Part shown: positions 29,895 through 38,652 of the stretch, in pieces
Position numbering within the stretch: position 1 is the first letter of the stretch
Layout of the letters: each line of letters starts with the position of its first letter
Origin: CAWJKP01 sp963843465
GTDB lineage: Bacteria > Planctomycetota > Planctomycetia > Pirellulales > Thermoguttaceae
DNA: 64,000 bases
Direction of reading: 5' to 3'
NCBI GenBank assembly: GCA_963843465.1
Contig: CAWJKP010000001.1
Span: forward strand, 434,001-498,000
The notes under the pieces: generated by a model
What the model was told of the DNA's origin: nothing
What the model saw: the letters and a program-made list of their open reading frames with translations, nothing else
The model's database searches: none
Program-made: the position numbers and the translations under genes

Positions 29895-32849
29895 GGCAGC
29901 GGCTACTACCTCAAGGCCAGCGACCCCGCCGTGTCGTCGCCGGCTTACTCCAACGACTTCAACACGACCCTGATCGTCACCGGCGTGAGCATGACCTCGA
30001 CGGGGTTCACGGCCGCCTTCAGCGAGCCCGTCGACCCGGCCAACGTCAACCTCTACGGCGCGCAGTCGCTGCCCAGCGTGACCCTCACCGGCGAGTATAC
30101 GGAGGGCCAAGTACACGGCTCCCTGGTGTTGGACTCGACCACGGCCTACCTGGCCATTTCGGCCGACAGCATCACGGAGTCGGGCACCACGGTGACCGTC
30201 ATCACCACCCAAGCGATTCACTTTACGGTCGGCGACGCAGTGACCATCTCCGGCGTCACCAGCGAGCCCGCGACCGACGTGCCCGCGGGGCAGTCCGACC
30301 CCGCCACCCCCTACAACGGCAGCTTTATCATCACCAGCGTCAGCGGCTCGACTTTCCAATACACCGACGTTGCCGGCCTGCCCCCCATTTCCCCCGCGGC
30401 CGAGGGCGTGCCTGCCGGAACGGCGGTGGACACCGGCAACACGATGACCTTCGTGGCCACGACCTTGGTGAAAAATAGCGGGCTGCCGATTGCCGGCGTC
30501 TCGTCGGCTGACTCCACGTCGGCCATCCTGGTTCCGGACACTTATCTCGTCTACTTCGCCAGCGGCAGCTCGGCCTTCACGACCCTCAACGGGCAAGCCC
30601 TGGACGGCCCGGATTCCACGGGCTTCAGTCCGGCCCCGTCGGCGTCATCTGGCGCTAGCTACCGCCAGCCCGTGTATGGGCCGTACAGCGAACCGATTAC
30701 CATCGGCCCCTCGGACTTCACCGCCAACGAGACGGTCGACGGCGGCGCCTACGCCACCCCAACCGACCTGGCCGTGATCGTGCCGGCGTTTGCCCGCGGC
30801 CCCGGCAACGCCGTCAACTTGCCCAACTCCAGCGGTCCGATTTACAGCCTCGTCGACCACGGCGGGACCGTGACGGTCACCACAGCAGTGCAGGACCAGG
30901 CGTCCAACGGCCAGCAGGTGCTGATCTCCGGCTTGACGGGTGCGTACGCCGACTACGACGGCACCTGGACGATCCTCAGCAATACGAATTACGGCGGCTC
31001 GCCGCCCGCCGGCCACCTTCCTTTCAGCTCCGCCTTCACCTTCACTCTCCCCGCGGGGACCCCACAACTGCTCAATACCAGCGGCGGAAGTTTCTCGGTC
31101 CTCACCGGCATCCCCATTTCGCTCAGCGATACCGGCGGAGTGACGCAGGCCACGTTCACCCTGAGCTACAACCCCACGCTGCTGAACATCGCCTCGACCA
31201 CCGCCACCACCAGCGTGATCAACTCCGGCCTGGCCGGCACCGGCGCGACGTTTACGGTCACGGCGAATAATACCACGGGCGTGGCCACGATCGTCTTCGA
31301 TGACGCGGCGGGCTTGGCGGGCCCCGGCGGCGGCCCGATCGTCCTCGGCAGTCTGACGGCCAACGTGCCCGCCACGGCCGTCGACGCCTACAGGGCGAAG
31401 GACCTGCTGACGCTCAGCGTGGACTCGATCAGCGGGGAAGACCTCCTTGGCAACCCGCTGGTCCCCGGCGTGAACGCGCTGGGCAGCCAGGCGGTGCACG
31501 TGGTCGCCTTCCTGGGCGATGCGACCGGCGACGGCACCCTCGACAGTTCGGATGTGGGGCTGATGGAGGATGTGCTCGGCGACGTGACGGCGGGCTTCAA
31601 CGCCTACAAGTTGGCCGACCCGGCCATCATCGGCGACATCCAGGCCGAAGGGTATGTGAGCTTGGTCGACGGCAACGATCTGATCAACTACGTCAACGGC
31701 GGCTACGGGAGCAACGCGCACACGGTCGTGTATCTGCCGCCCTACCCGACCGGTCTGGGGACCATTGTCTCCACCGGCCCCGACCCGACCGTGAGCCTCC
31801 CGTCGGCGTTGCAGGTGGGGGCTGACGGCAGCCTGACGGTGCCGGTGAGCATCGACGACCCGCTGCCGGCGGCCAACGACGGCATGACGGAGGCCACGCT
31901 GGCCTTGACCTACGATCCTGCGGTCTTCAGCGTCTCCTCCAGCGACATTCACTTGGGCAGCGTGCCCGCCTCCGGCAGCGGCTGGACGCTGCAATCGACC
32001 ATCGACCAGGCCACCGGCCAGATCGCCGTGACGATCTTGAGCACGGCGCCCATTGCCAGCTCCGCGGCGGGCAGCCTGGTGAGCATCGACTTCCACCAAA
32101 TCGGCCTTACGGCTGCGGGCACGACGACCATCAATCTGGTGGGCTCAGTCGATCCCAACGGCAGCGCCCCAACCTACACCCAGGTCGACGGCCAACAGGG
32201 GCCCTACGTGCTCTCGCCGGCCCCGGCCAACGCCTACCATCCGCAGATCGACGCCCTGGTGACCTTGGCGGGCGCCGAGGGTGCCACTGGCTCCGCCGAG
32301 GGTGCCACTGGCTCCGCCGAGGGTGCCACTGGCTCTGCCGAGGGTGCCACTGGCTCTGCCGAGGGTGCCACTGGCTCTGCCGAGGGTGCCACTGGCTCTG
32401 CCGAGGGTGCCACTGGCTCCGCCGAGGGTGCCACTGGCTCTGCCGAGGGTGCCACTGGCTCTGCCGAGGGTGCCACTGGCTCTGCCAGTGCGCTGCCGCA
32501 GTTGACCGTCAGCGTGGTTGCCGGCCCCGTGGCCCCGGTCAGCGCGGCCGCTGCGGTCGAGGCCCTGGGCCCGGTTTCTTCGGTTGGCGTCGCGTCGCGT
32601 GCAAGCGCGTCGGCGGGCGCTGCCCAAGTGCCGCAGCAGTTGGCCGACGGTCTGTTTACGGCCCTGGCCCGCGGCGCGGTCGATCCGGCCGAGCTGGCGA
32701 TCCTGGACAGCGGCGAGGACCAGGCCGTGAGCCAGGCGTTGGCCGCGGAGACGAGTGCGGCCGGGTCGGCGCAGGCTAATCTCGATAGTCTCCTCTGGGA
32801 GAGCGAGGATTCGAGCTGGCAGGATGGCGAGCGCGACTGGCTCTCATAG
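29895..32849 (+). CDS. Giant protein part 8: cohesin-like, dockerin-like, VNTR and C-terminal tail
   Basis: After GSGYYLKASDPAVSSPAYSN a beta-rich region runs to 31070. Two cohesin-like domains (about 31080-31480 and 31790-32150; GGVTQATFTLSYNPTLLNI and GMTEATLALTYDPAVFSV) flank a dockerin-like region with calcium loops GDATGDGTLDSSDV and GYVSLVDGNDLINYVNGG (about 31515-31710). The VNTR at 32275-32484 encodes ten E-G-A-T-G-S-A units. The tail (32490-32846) is Ala/Val/Glu-rich and ends WESEDSSWQDGERDWLS. Stop TAG at 32847-32849. Confidence 0.85.
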   Translation, partial: GSGYYLKASDPAVSSPAYSNDFNTTLIVTGVSMTSTGFTAAFSEPVDPANVNLYGAQSLPSVTLTGEYTEGQVHGSLVLDSTTAYLAISADSITESGTTVTVITTQAIHFTVGDAVTISGVTSEPATDVPAGQSDPATPYNGSFIITSVSGSTFQYTDVAGLPPISPAAEGVPAGTAVDTGNTMTFVATTLVKNSGLPIAGVSSADSTSAILVPDTYLVYFASGSSAFTTLNGQALDGPDSTGFSPAPSASSGASYRQPVYGPYSEPITIGPSDFTANETVDGGAYATPTDLAVIVPAFARGPGNAVNLPNSSGPIYSLVDHGGTVTVTTAVQDQASNGQQVLISGLTGAYADYDGTWTILSNTNYGGSPPAGHLPFSSAFTFTLPAGTPQLLNTSGGSFSVLTGIPISLSDTGGVTQATFTLSYNPTLLNIASTTATTSVINSGLAGTGATFTVTANNTTGVATIVFDDAAGLAGPGGGPIVLGSLTANVPATAVDAYRAKDLLTLSVDSISGEDLLGNPLVPGVNALGSQAVHVVAFLGDATGDGTLDSSDVGLMEDVLGDVTAGFNAYKLADPAIIGDIQAEGYVSLVDGNDLINYVNGGYGSNAHTVVYLPPYPTGLGTIVSTGPDPTVSLPSALQVGADGSLTVPVSIDDPLPAANDGMTEATLALTYDPAVFSVSSSDIHLGSVPASGSGWTLQSTIDQATGQIAVTILSTAPIASSAAGSLVSIDFHQIGLTAAGTTTINLVGSVDPNGSAPTYTQVDGQQGPYVLSPAPANAYHPQIDALVTLAGAEGATGSAEGATGSAEGATGSAEGATGSAEGATGSAEGATGSAEGATGSAEGATGSAEGATGSAEGATGSASALPQLTVSVVAGPVAPVSAAAAVEALGPVSSVGVASRASASAGAAQVPQQLADGLFTALARGAVDPAELAILDSGEDQAVSQALAAETSAAGSAQANLDSLLWESEDSSWQDGERDWLS
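32275..32484 (+). repeat. 10 x 21-bp in-frame VNTR
   Basis: Ten head-to-tail 21-bp units encode A-E-G-A-T-G-S. They differ only at one silent C/T site (pattern C,C,T,T,T,T,C,T,T,T). This near-identity indicates slippage-driven copy-number change. It lies between the second cohesin-like domain and the C-terminal tail of the giant protein. Confidence 0.95.
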
Positions 32850-33364
32850 TTGTATTGGTCGGGATGAGGCTCACGCGGTCCCCTTCTTGCAAGACCTGGT
32901 CGGCGGGAACCGGTTGGCGGTTCACGCGATGAGGTAGTCTTGCAGCGTGCCGACCTCCTGACCTGAGTGTCGGTCGCTGAGGTACGAGACCGGATTGGCC
33001 AGCTCGATGGCAAAAGCCTCCTCGGCCCATCGGCCCGCCTCATCGCAGCGGGACTGCACGCTCCGGCACCCCCCGACTTGTCCTGCGCGGTCCGTAGGCG
33101 CGCTAGCGCCGCGTCTGCTGCGCGATCCCGGTTCTTGGGCTCAACAGTCGTCCCTGCCGCCGATCGCGCAGCAGCGCGCGTCCTGGACGGTCGATTCGGC
33201 CATGCAGCCGATCGCGCAACAGCAAGCGCCCTGGACGCTCGATTCAGCCTTGAGGGCGCGGTGTTGCCGTGCACGTCACATGGCCCCGAATGGCTAAGAA
33301 AATGTCCTCCCCGCCGGTACTGTGTCGCAGACGTGGTGGGATCGCAATCGGGCGGGGATGCCGG
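32850..33364. other. Gap with fragments and a short tandem repeat
   Basis: No intact gene. On the minus strand near 32860-32945 a frame reads RVNRQPVPADQVLQEGDRVS, reminiscent of the end of a small ThiS/MoaD-like domain, but nothing else of it is present. Confidence 0.35.
33160..33255 (+). repeat. Two 48-bp tandem units
   Basis: The units encode P-I-A-Q-Q-R-A-S-W-T-V-D-S-A-M-Q and P-I-A-Q-Q-Q-A-P-W-T-L-D-S-A-L-R in one + frame. The conserved W-T-x-D-S pattern suggests a leftover of a repeat protein; no start or longer protein is visible. Confidence 0.5.
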
Positions 33365-33537
33365 TCATTTGCGACCTCCCGCCCCGTCCGCTCTGGCCTT
33401 GAGGGCGTCGATGAGCTGGCTGGCCTCGGAGATGGCCAAGTCCTCGGGCCGGTCGATGCCGTAGCGTTCGTGCAAGGTCATGGCCAGGTCGAGGCCCTGG
33501 CGACTGGCGATGGCATGAATCGCCCTGACCTGGGACG
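33365..33537 (-). pseudogene. C-terminal fragment like that of phage-type ssDNA-annealing proteins
   Basis: Minus-strand frame: TTPSQVRAIHAIASRQGLDL, HERYGIDRPEDLAISEASQL and IDALKARADGAGGRK, then stop at 33365-33367. The pattern T-x-x-Q-x-x-A-I-x-x-I-A ... E-D-L-x-x-x-E-A-S-x-L-I-D-x-L is often found at the end of RecT/ERF-like and other phage recombination proteins. The body of the protein is missing; the next sequence is an FGE fragment on the other strand. Confidence 0.4.
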
Positions 33538-33614
33538 GGGTGGTCCGAAGAACCCGGTGGAATGTGTGAGTTGGGAGGATTGCCGGGAGTTCGTGGAGAA
33601 GCTGAACGGGAAGG
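33538..33614 (+). pseudogene. FGE-sulfatase (SUMF1-type) domain fragment
   Basis: The + frame reads RGGPKNPVECVSWEDCREFV then EKLNGKG. N-P-V-E-x-V-S-W-x-D-x-x-x-F is a hallmark of SUMF1/FGE-sulfatase domains (compare the two complete copies in 35077-38652). It abuts the minus-strand fragment near 33537 and ends at the GTAACCGTTCACAG element. Confidence 0.5.
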
Positions 33615-33628
33615 GTAACCGTTCACAG
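33615..33628 (+). repeat. Dispersed motif GTAACCGTTCACAG, copy 1
   Basis: This 14-mer occurs again at 39679-39692, there at the edge of an inverted repeat. Here it directly follows an FGE fragment and is followed by GAGTGTCCC. Confidence 0.6.
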
Positions 33629-33655
33629 AGGAGTGTCCCTACAGTCCAAAGTCCT

Positions 33656-34609
33656 TCAATCGCCCGAACCCTGCCGTCCCTTGCGAGCTTGATCGACATT
33701 CTTCTCGTGCTTGGCCGCGGGCGACTTGAAGTAGAGGCGGACCGTCGAGATCACGGAGATCTCCGGGTTCATTGGTAACTCGCGGGGCTGCACGTCACCA
33801 TCGCTGTATAGCCCGCGGTAGTACGTATTGCGCGGACGATAGGCATGGAGGTATGGCACGTTACGCCGCATGTCTCCCGTCACTGCCTCTTCGTAGCTGT
33901 TGGTGAACGAGTGGTAAAGCGACTCGGGATAGCGAACCGTCGTCTGCTCCTGCACGTTGATCACCGGAGGCCGATCGCTGAATAGCGCGCCGAGCAGGGC
34001 ATCGGCCTTGCTGCGTGCCGCCTTCACCGCCTCCCCCCGGACCTTCACCTTCACGTCATCCAGGTCCTTGGCCCAATAGTCGAACGCGATGATGTCGGTG
34101 ATCCCCTGTTCCAATGCCTTTGCCAGCGCCGCACGCGCCTCGGCTTCCCCTCGCGCGGCCAGATGGATGTTAGTCTGCATGCGGTAGCCGACCTTCTTTT
34201 CCACCTCCGCGTCCAAATTGCCGTGTTTCTCGGGGCTCCACTCATATCGCGGCAGAACGGCGATGAAGTCCACGACGACCCGTTCCGGCCCAATCCCCAT
34301 CTTGGACCATGCTGCCCGTAGGCGATCGGTCGCTGCGTCGATGGTTTGCTGGCACTTGGAAGCGGTCTCGCCTTCACTCGTCACCGCCAGCACCATACGG
34401 ACGTCCGTCGGCCGCACGCGGACTTCCACACGGCCCTCGATGGTGATGTAGCCTTCGGCGATCGGCGGTTGCAAGAGCGGCAAGTCCGCCACGTCGGCGG
34501 TGGCTCCTTCCGTGCCCCCGCGCGACCCGGCCATCTGACCGATCGCCAGCGGCAACGGGATGGATGCGAGCGCCAGCAGAACGGCAACGGCATAAAGCGG
34601 ACGCAGCAT
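33656..34609 (-). CDS. Exported SIMPL-domain (DUF541) protein
   Basis: A 317-residue protein with a signal peptide (LYAVAVLLALASIPLPLAIG). The SIMPL/DUF541 domain spans about residues 55-300: GYITIEGRVEVRVRPTDVRM, MVLAVTSEGETASKCQQTID, MGIGPERVVVDFIAVLPRYE, YRMQTNIHLA and ISVISTVRLYFKS. The family forms periplasmic oligomers; its role is unclear (linked to stress resistance in some bacteria). ATG 34609 follows AAGGAG. Confidence 0.85.
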   Translation of the reverse strand: MLRPLYAVAVLLALASIPLPLAIGQMAGSRGGTEGATADVADLPLLQPPIAEGYITIEGRVEVRVRPTDVRMVLAVTSEGETASKCQQTIDAATDRLRAAWSKMGIGPERVVVDFIAVLPRYEWSPEKHGNLDAEVEKKVGYRMQTNIHLAARGEAEARAALAKALEQGITDIIAFDYWAKDLDDVKVKVRGEAVKAARSKADALLGALFSDRPPVINVQEQTTVRYPESLYHSFTNSYEEAVTGDMRRNVPYLHAYRPRNTYYRGLYSDGDVQPRELPMNPEISVISTVRLYFKSPAAKHEKNVDQARKGRQGSGD

Positions 34610-35076
34610 GGCGAATCTCCTTAAGTTCGTGGTGGCCGTGTTAGATCGAACGATACAATCCATGAGGGGCAATGCTCATGGTGTTGTTACCCTCGTCATG
34701 CCTGCCGCAACCCCTCAGCAGTAGGCCGCCAACTGTTATCTTGATCGGTGGAATTTGGCTTGTCAATCGTGCCCAAGGATTTGCCAGAATTCTGGTTCGG
34801 CGATCCTGCGCGGCAACCGCCGCCAGGTTGGCCACGTGATCCAAATGGCCGTGGCATGAGGGCGGGCGTGGGCCGGACAGGCGGATCGCTGTCCGGCCCA
34901 GCCGCCCAAACTGGCCTTCGACTAGACAGATCCAGGAAAGATGCCGACCGCCCGAGAGGTCGGACACGTTACCTGTCTCTGTAGTGGGGGGTGATTGCAG
35001 TGGTTGAGCTTCGACGTTAGGTTGGGTGTTGTTGTACCTGCACGGGCGGAACCGGCTGAGGATTTCCGAGGCAGCC
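34610..35076. other. Divergent intergenic region (467 bp)
   Basis: Lies between the divergently transcribed SIMPL and J-like/FGE genes, so it should hold both promoters. I see no clear -35/-10 pair and no convincing gene. Confidence 0.4.
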
Positions 35077-38000
35077 ATGTCGGAGAAGTTTGACCCCTAT
35101 CACGAGTGGCTGGGGATAACGGCCAGTGAGCAACCGCCTCATCACTACCGGCTGCTGGGCATAGCGGCATTTGAGGAGAGCCCCACGGTCATCGAGAACG
35201 CCGCCGACCGGCAGATGGCCCATCTGCGGACGTTCCAGACGGGCAAGCATAGTGCCGAGTCGCAACGGCTGCTGAACGAGATTGCGGCGGCGAGGATCTG
35301 CCTGCTCAACCCAGCCAAGAAGGCCGCCTACGACCAGCAGCTCCGCGACGCGCTCCAAGCACAGCAGCCGAAGACGGCGGACCAGGCAGGAGTCCCGGCG
35401 GCCTTCGAGTTCCTCGACCAGGAAAAGCCGTCGCGGAAAACGTCGCCGGCCAAGGTAGCATCCAAGCCCCGGACAGGAATCTACCTCGCCGCGGCGGCCG
35501 TCGCGGTGATGGTCCTGATCGCCGTGCTCTGGGTCGTCTTCTCCTCCGGCGGTGGCCCCGGATCTGCGAATCTTGCCAGGCAGACCCAGCCGCCAGAGCC
35601 CGTGACGCCGAAAGCCATCGAGCCGGTCAAGCCCCCGCCACCGCCCGGGCCTGCCCCGGTAGTCGCCAGGCCATCGCCGCCCGGCGAGCCGAAGCCGGCG
35701 CCGGTCGTGGAGGGTCCGCCCGCCAAACCCAAGCCTGGTGGGGCAATTGCCAAGACGTCGCCGCCCGGCGAGCCGAAGCCGGCGTCCGAGAATCCGCCCG
35801 TGAAGCACGAAGAGCCGGCCGCCCCGACGGCCGCCAAGCAGCCCGTGCCCGACGAGGCGGCCATCGCCAAGGCCCTTGAAGTCGCCCGCCAGTCGTTCAA
35901 AGAGGATTACGAGCGGGCCAAGACGCCGGCCGAGAAGGTTGCCTTGGCGGAGAAGCTGCGGGAGACGGCCGGGCAGGCGGCCGGCGGGCCGGCAGAGCGT
36001 TTTGTGCTCTTGCGGCTTGCCCGCGACGTGGCTGTCAAGGCAGGCGATGCGAAAGCGGCCTTCGCGGCCATCGACCAGATGCAGAAAGCGTTCTCGATCG
36101 ACGATCTGGCCATGAAGTCGGAGGCACTCGCAGCCATGGCCGGCAAGGCCCTCAAGCCGGACGACCGCAAAGCGCTGGCCGACGCGGCGCTGGCCCTGGT
36201 GGAGCAGGCCATCGACGCGGAGAACCTCGACGTTGCCGAAGAGGCGATGAAAACGGCCACTGGCCTGGCAGGCAAGGTCCACGAACGCGAGCTGACGCAG
36301 CGGGTGCAAGCGGCGAGGAAGCAACTGGCCGAGAACGTCAAGGCGGCCGGCGAGGTGCAGGCGGCCCGCGCTACGCTCAAGGACAAGCCCGACGACGCGG
36401 ACGCGAACCTCGCGCTGGGCCAGTATCTTTGCTTCGTCCGCAGCCAATGGCCCGAAGGGCTCAAGCGCCTGGCCGCCGGGTCCGACGAGCCGCTGAAAGC
36501 CCTGGCCCAGCAGGAGCTGAAATCGACCACGGCGAGCCCCGAGGAGTCCGTGAAGCTGGGCGACGCCTGGTGGAAGCTCTCGCGGGCCGCTGGCGGCAAG
36601 AGCAAAGAGGCACTGATGCTGCGGGCCGGAACGTGGTATCAGCAGGCCGAGGCGAGCCTGCCCGCCGGCTTGGCCGGCGTGATGGTCGAAAAGCGGCTGG
36701 CCGAGATCGAGAAGCTCGGCCGGGAAATCGGCGAGTTGCCCGGCGGTCCGCCGCCGGCAAGTTCACCCTTCGACGCGAAGAAAGCGAAGTCGCTCCAGGC
36801 CCGTTGGGCTAGACACCTGAAGGTGCCGGTGGTTCAGACCAACTCCATCGGTATGAAGCTGGCGCTGATTCCGCCGGGCGAGTTTGACATGGGATCGCCG
36901 AAAGAGTTGATCGAGGAGGAGTTGCGGCTGCACGGCGGCGACGGCTGGTACAAGGGGCATTTGCCGAGCGAGGGGCCGCGACATCGGGTGCGGATCACCA
37001 AGGCGTTTTGGTTGGGGACATACGATGTGACCCAAGGGGAATATCTTCGGGTCATGGGAAAGAACCCCAGCGAATTCTCGGCCTCGGGCAAGGGAAAGGA
37101 CAGAGTGGCCGCTGAGGACACAACGCGTTTCCCGGTGGAAACAGTGTCGTGGGACGATGCCACAGAGTTCTGTGTGCGGCTGTCGAATCTACCGGAGGAG
37201 AGGGCGGCCGGGCGGCGGTATCAGGTTCCCACCGAAGCCCAGTGGGAGTATGCGTGCCGCGCGGGCAGCCAGGCCAAATGGCATTTTGGGAACGAGGAGG
37301 CCAGATTGGTGGACTACGGTTGGTTCAGCGTCGGCAGGACACATCCTGTGGGCCAGCTCAAAGCGAATCCGTGGGGCCTGTACGACATGTATGGGAATGT
37401 GTACCAGTGGTGTCAGGACTACTACGACAAGGACTACTATACGAAATCGCCTGCCGATGATCCAACAGGCCCCACCGGAGGCTCGGAGCGCGTGCGCCGT
37501 GGCGGTGGCTATTTCCACCCGGCGACGTACTGCCGGTCGGCGTTCCGCGAACACATCCAGTTTGGCAGTAACATGGGCTTCCGCGTCTCCCTTGTCTTGA
37601 CGGAAAATCCGGGCGGAAAGAGCCCGCCCGCGACGGCGACCGCCGACGTTGAGCACGATGCCCGGGTCGAAGTTGCGCCGCGACCGTCGAAGACCGAAAC
37701 CGGAGACAGCGACGAATCGCCATTGCCCGCCCCGGGCGGCCGTCCGCCACTGGCGATAGCGCCTTTCAACGAAAAGACCGCCAAGCAGCGCCAAGCGCGG
37801 TGGGCCAAGTACCTTCGCGTGCCGGTGGTCCAGACCAACTCGATCGGCATGAAGCTGGCGCTCATCCCGCCGGGCGAGTTCAGGATGGGCTCGCCCAAGG
37901 AACTGATCGAAGAGGAGTTGAAGACACATGGCGATGACCAATGGTACAAGGAGCCCCTTCCCGGCGAGGATCCGCAGCACCGGGTGCGGATCACCAAACC

Positions 38001-38652
38001 GTTTTACTTGGGAACGTACCTGGTGACGCAGGGGGAGTACCAGCGGGTGATGGGCGTCAACCCCAGCCGGTTCTCGGCGACGGGCAAGAGCAAAGAGAAG
38101 GTAGCCGGCCAGGATACGAAGCGGTTTCCGGTGGAGATGGTGTCGTGGGACGACGCGGTGGAGTTTTGCCGAAGGCTTTCGGAGATGCCGGAAGAGAAAG
38201 CGGCGGGGCGGTGGTATCGCCTGCCGTCGGAGGCGCAGTGGGAGTATGCTTGCCGTTCGGGGAGCACGGGTCGGTACAGTTTCAGTTCGGGCCGCAGCGG
38301 GATTCCCAAGGAGTACGAAGAGCACGAGCTTTCCGACTACGGTTGGTTCGGCGACAATTCGGGCGGGATGCCGCACGCCGTCGGGCTCAAGCGGGCCAAC
38401 GGATGGGGATTGTATGATATGCACGGGAACGTGTGGGAGTGGTGCCAGGACTGGTACGACGTGGGTTATTACGTGCAGACACCCGTCGACGATCCGACCG
38501 GTCCCCTCGGGGGCTCGCACCGCGTGAACCGCGGCGGTGGCTGGTTCCCCCCGGCGAGGAGCTGCCGGTCGGCCCTCCGCCACCACGACGGGCCCGGGAC
38601 CCGCTTCGACTTCCTGGGCTTCCGCGTGGCCCGAGTTCTGGCGGACAAGTAG
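35077..38652 (+). CDS. Membrane protein with J-like N-terminus and two FGE-sulfatase domains
   Basis: A 1,191-residue protein. Residues 1-95 have the planctomycete J-like module: YHEWLGI, HHYRLLGIAAFEESPTVIEN, AADRQMAHLRTFQ and LLNEIAAARICLLNP. A transmembrane helix follows (about 133-153, YLAAAAVAVMVLIAVLWVVF), then a Pro-rich linker with PPGEPKPAP repeats and a helical region with TPR-like content (about 270-560). Two SUMF1/FGE-sulfatase domains follow (about 590-845 and 905-1190), each with TNSIGMKLALIPPGEFxMGS, PVExVSWDDA, QWEYACR and RVxRGGG. True FGE needs two catalytic Cys; I do not see the pair clearly, so these may be ligand-binding rather than sulfatase-activating. Start ATG 35077 after GAGGCAGCC. 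Confidence 0.88.
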   Translation: MSEKFDPYHEWLGITASEQPPHHYRLLGIAAFEESPTVIENAADRQMAHLRTFQTGKHSAESQRLLNEIAAARICLLNPAKKAAYDQQLRDALQAQQPKTADQAGVPAAFEFLDQEKPSRKTSPAKVASKPRTGIYLAAAAVAVMVLIAVLWVVFSSGGGPGSANLARQTQPPEPVTPKAIEPVKPPPPPGPAPVVARPSPPGEPKPAPVVEGPPAKPKPGGAIAKTSPPGEPKPASENPPVKHEEPAAPTAAKQPVPDEAAIAKALEVARQSFKEDYERAKTPAEKVALAEKLRETAGQAAGGPAERFVLLRLARDVAVKAGDAKAAFAAIDQMQKAFSIDDLAMKSEALAAMAGKALKPDDRKALADAALALVEQAIDAENLDVAEEAMKTATGLAGKVHERELTQRVQAARKQLAENVKAAGEVQAARATLKDKPDDADANLALGQYLCFVRSQWPEGLKRLAAGSDEPLKALAQQELKSTTASPEESVKLGDAWWKLSRAAGGKSKEALMLRAGTWYQQAEASLPAGLAGVMVEKRLAEIEKLGREIGELPGGPPPASSPFDAKKAKSLQARWARHLKVPVVQTNSIGMKLALIPPGEFDMGSPKELIEEELRLHGGDGWYKGHLPSEGPRHRVRITKAFWLGTYDVTQGEYLRVMGKNPSEFSASGKGKDRVAAEDTTRFPVETVSWDDATEFCVRLSNLPEERAAGRRYQVPTEAQWEYACRAGSQAKWHFGNEEARLVDYGWFSVGRTHPVGQLKANPWGLYDMYGNVYQWCQDYYDKDYYTKSPADDPTGPTGGSERVRRGGGYFHPATYCRSAFREHIQFGSNMGFRVSLVLTENPGGKSPPATATADVEHDARVEVAPRPSKTETGDSDESPLPAPGGRPPLAIAPFNEKTAKQRQARWAKYLRVPVVQTNSIGMKLALIPPGEFRMGSPKELIEEELKTHGDDQWYKEPLPGEDPQHRVRITKPFYLGTYLVTQGEYQRVMGVNPSRFSATGKSKEKVAGQDTKRFPVEMVSWDDAVEFCRRLSEMPEEKAAGRWYRLPSEAQWEYACRSGSTGRYSFSSGRSGIPKEYEEHELSDYGWFGDNSGGMPHAVGLKRANGWGLYDMHGNVWEWCQDWYDVGYYVQTPVDDPTGPLGGSHRVNRGGGWFPPARSCRSALRHHDGPGTRFDFLGFRVARVLADK

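Larger units (their letters stand above)
19317..32849 (+). pseudogene. Giant multidomain surface protein gene, eight one-base frameshifts (one restored gene, ~4,508 aa)
   Basis: A perfect CAGGAGG precedes ATG 19317 (MSNRSRFAHWWKHFINSRHA). After the first frameshift the planctomycete N-terminal motif RPLRLEALEVRALLS follows. Domain order: FG-GAP/VCBS propeller, two CSLREA-like beta-helix blocks, NHL repeats, Ig/PKD-like domains, NHL, seven GloVer-type repeats, Ig-like, NHL, invasin-like Ig domains, cohesin-like beta domains flanking a dockerin-like region, a 10-copy E-G-A-T-G-S-A repeat and a helical tail. Frame changes lie near 19408, 21613, 22963, 23699, 24557, 27010, 27505 and 29892. Seven need one base removed and one needs one added; the total is then an exact multiple of three with no internal stop. 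I expect a cell-surface or extracellular adhesin-like protein. Parts are listed next. Confidence 0.8.

Noticed and set aside
34748..34984. 79-codon + frame upstream of the J-like/FGE gene
   Set aside because: No Shine-Dalgarno, unusual Arg/Gly/Pro composition, and it occupies a divergent promoter region.
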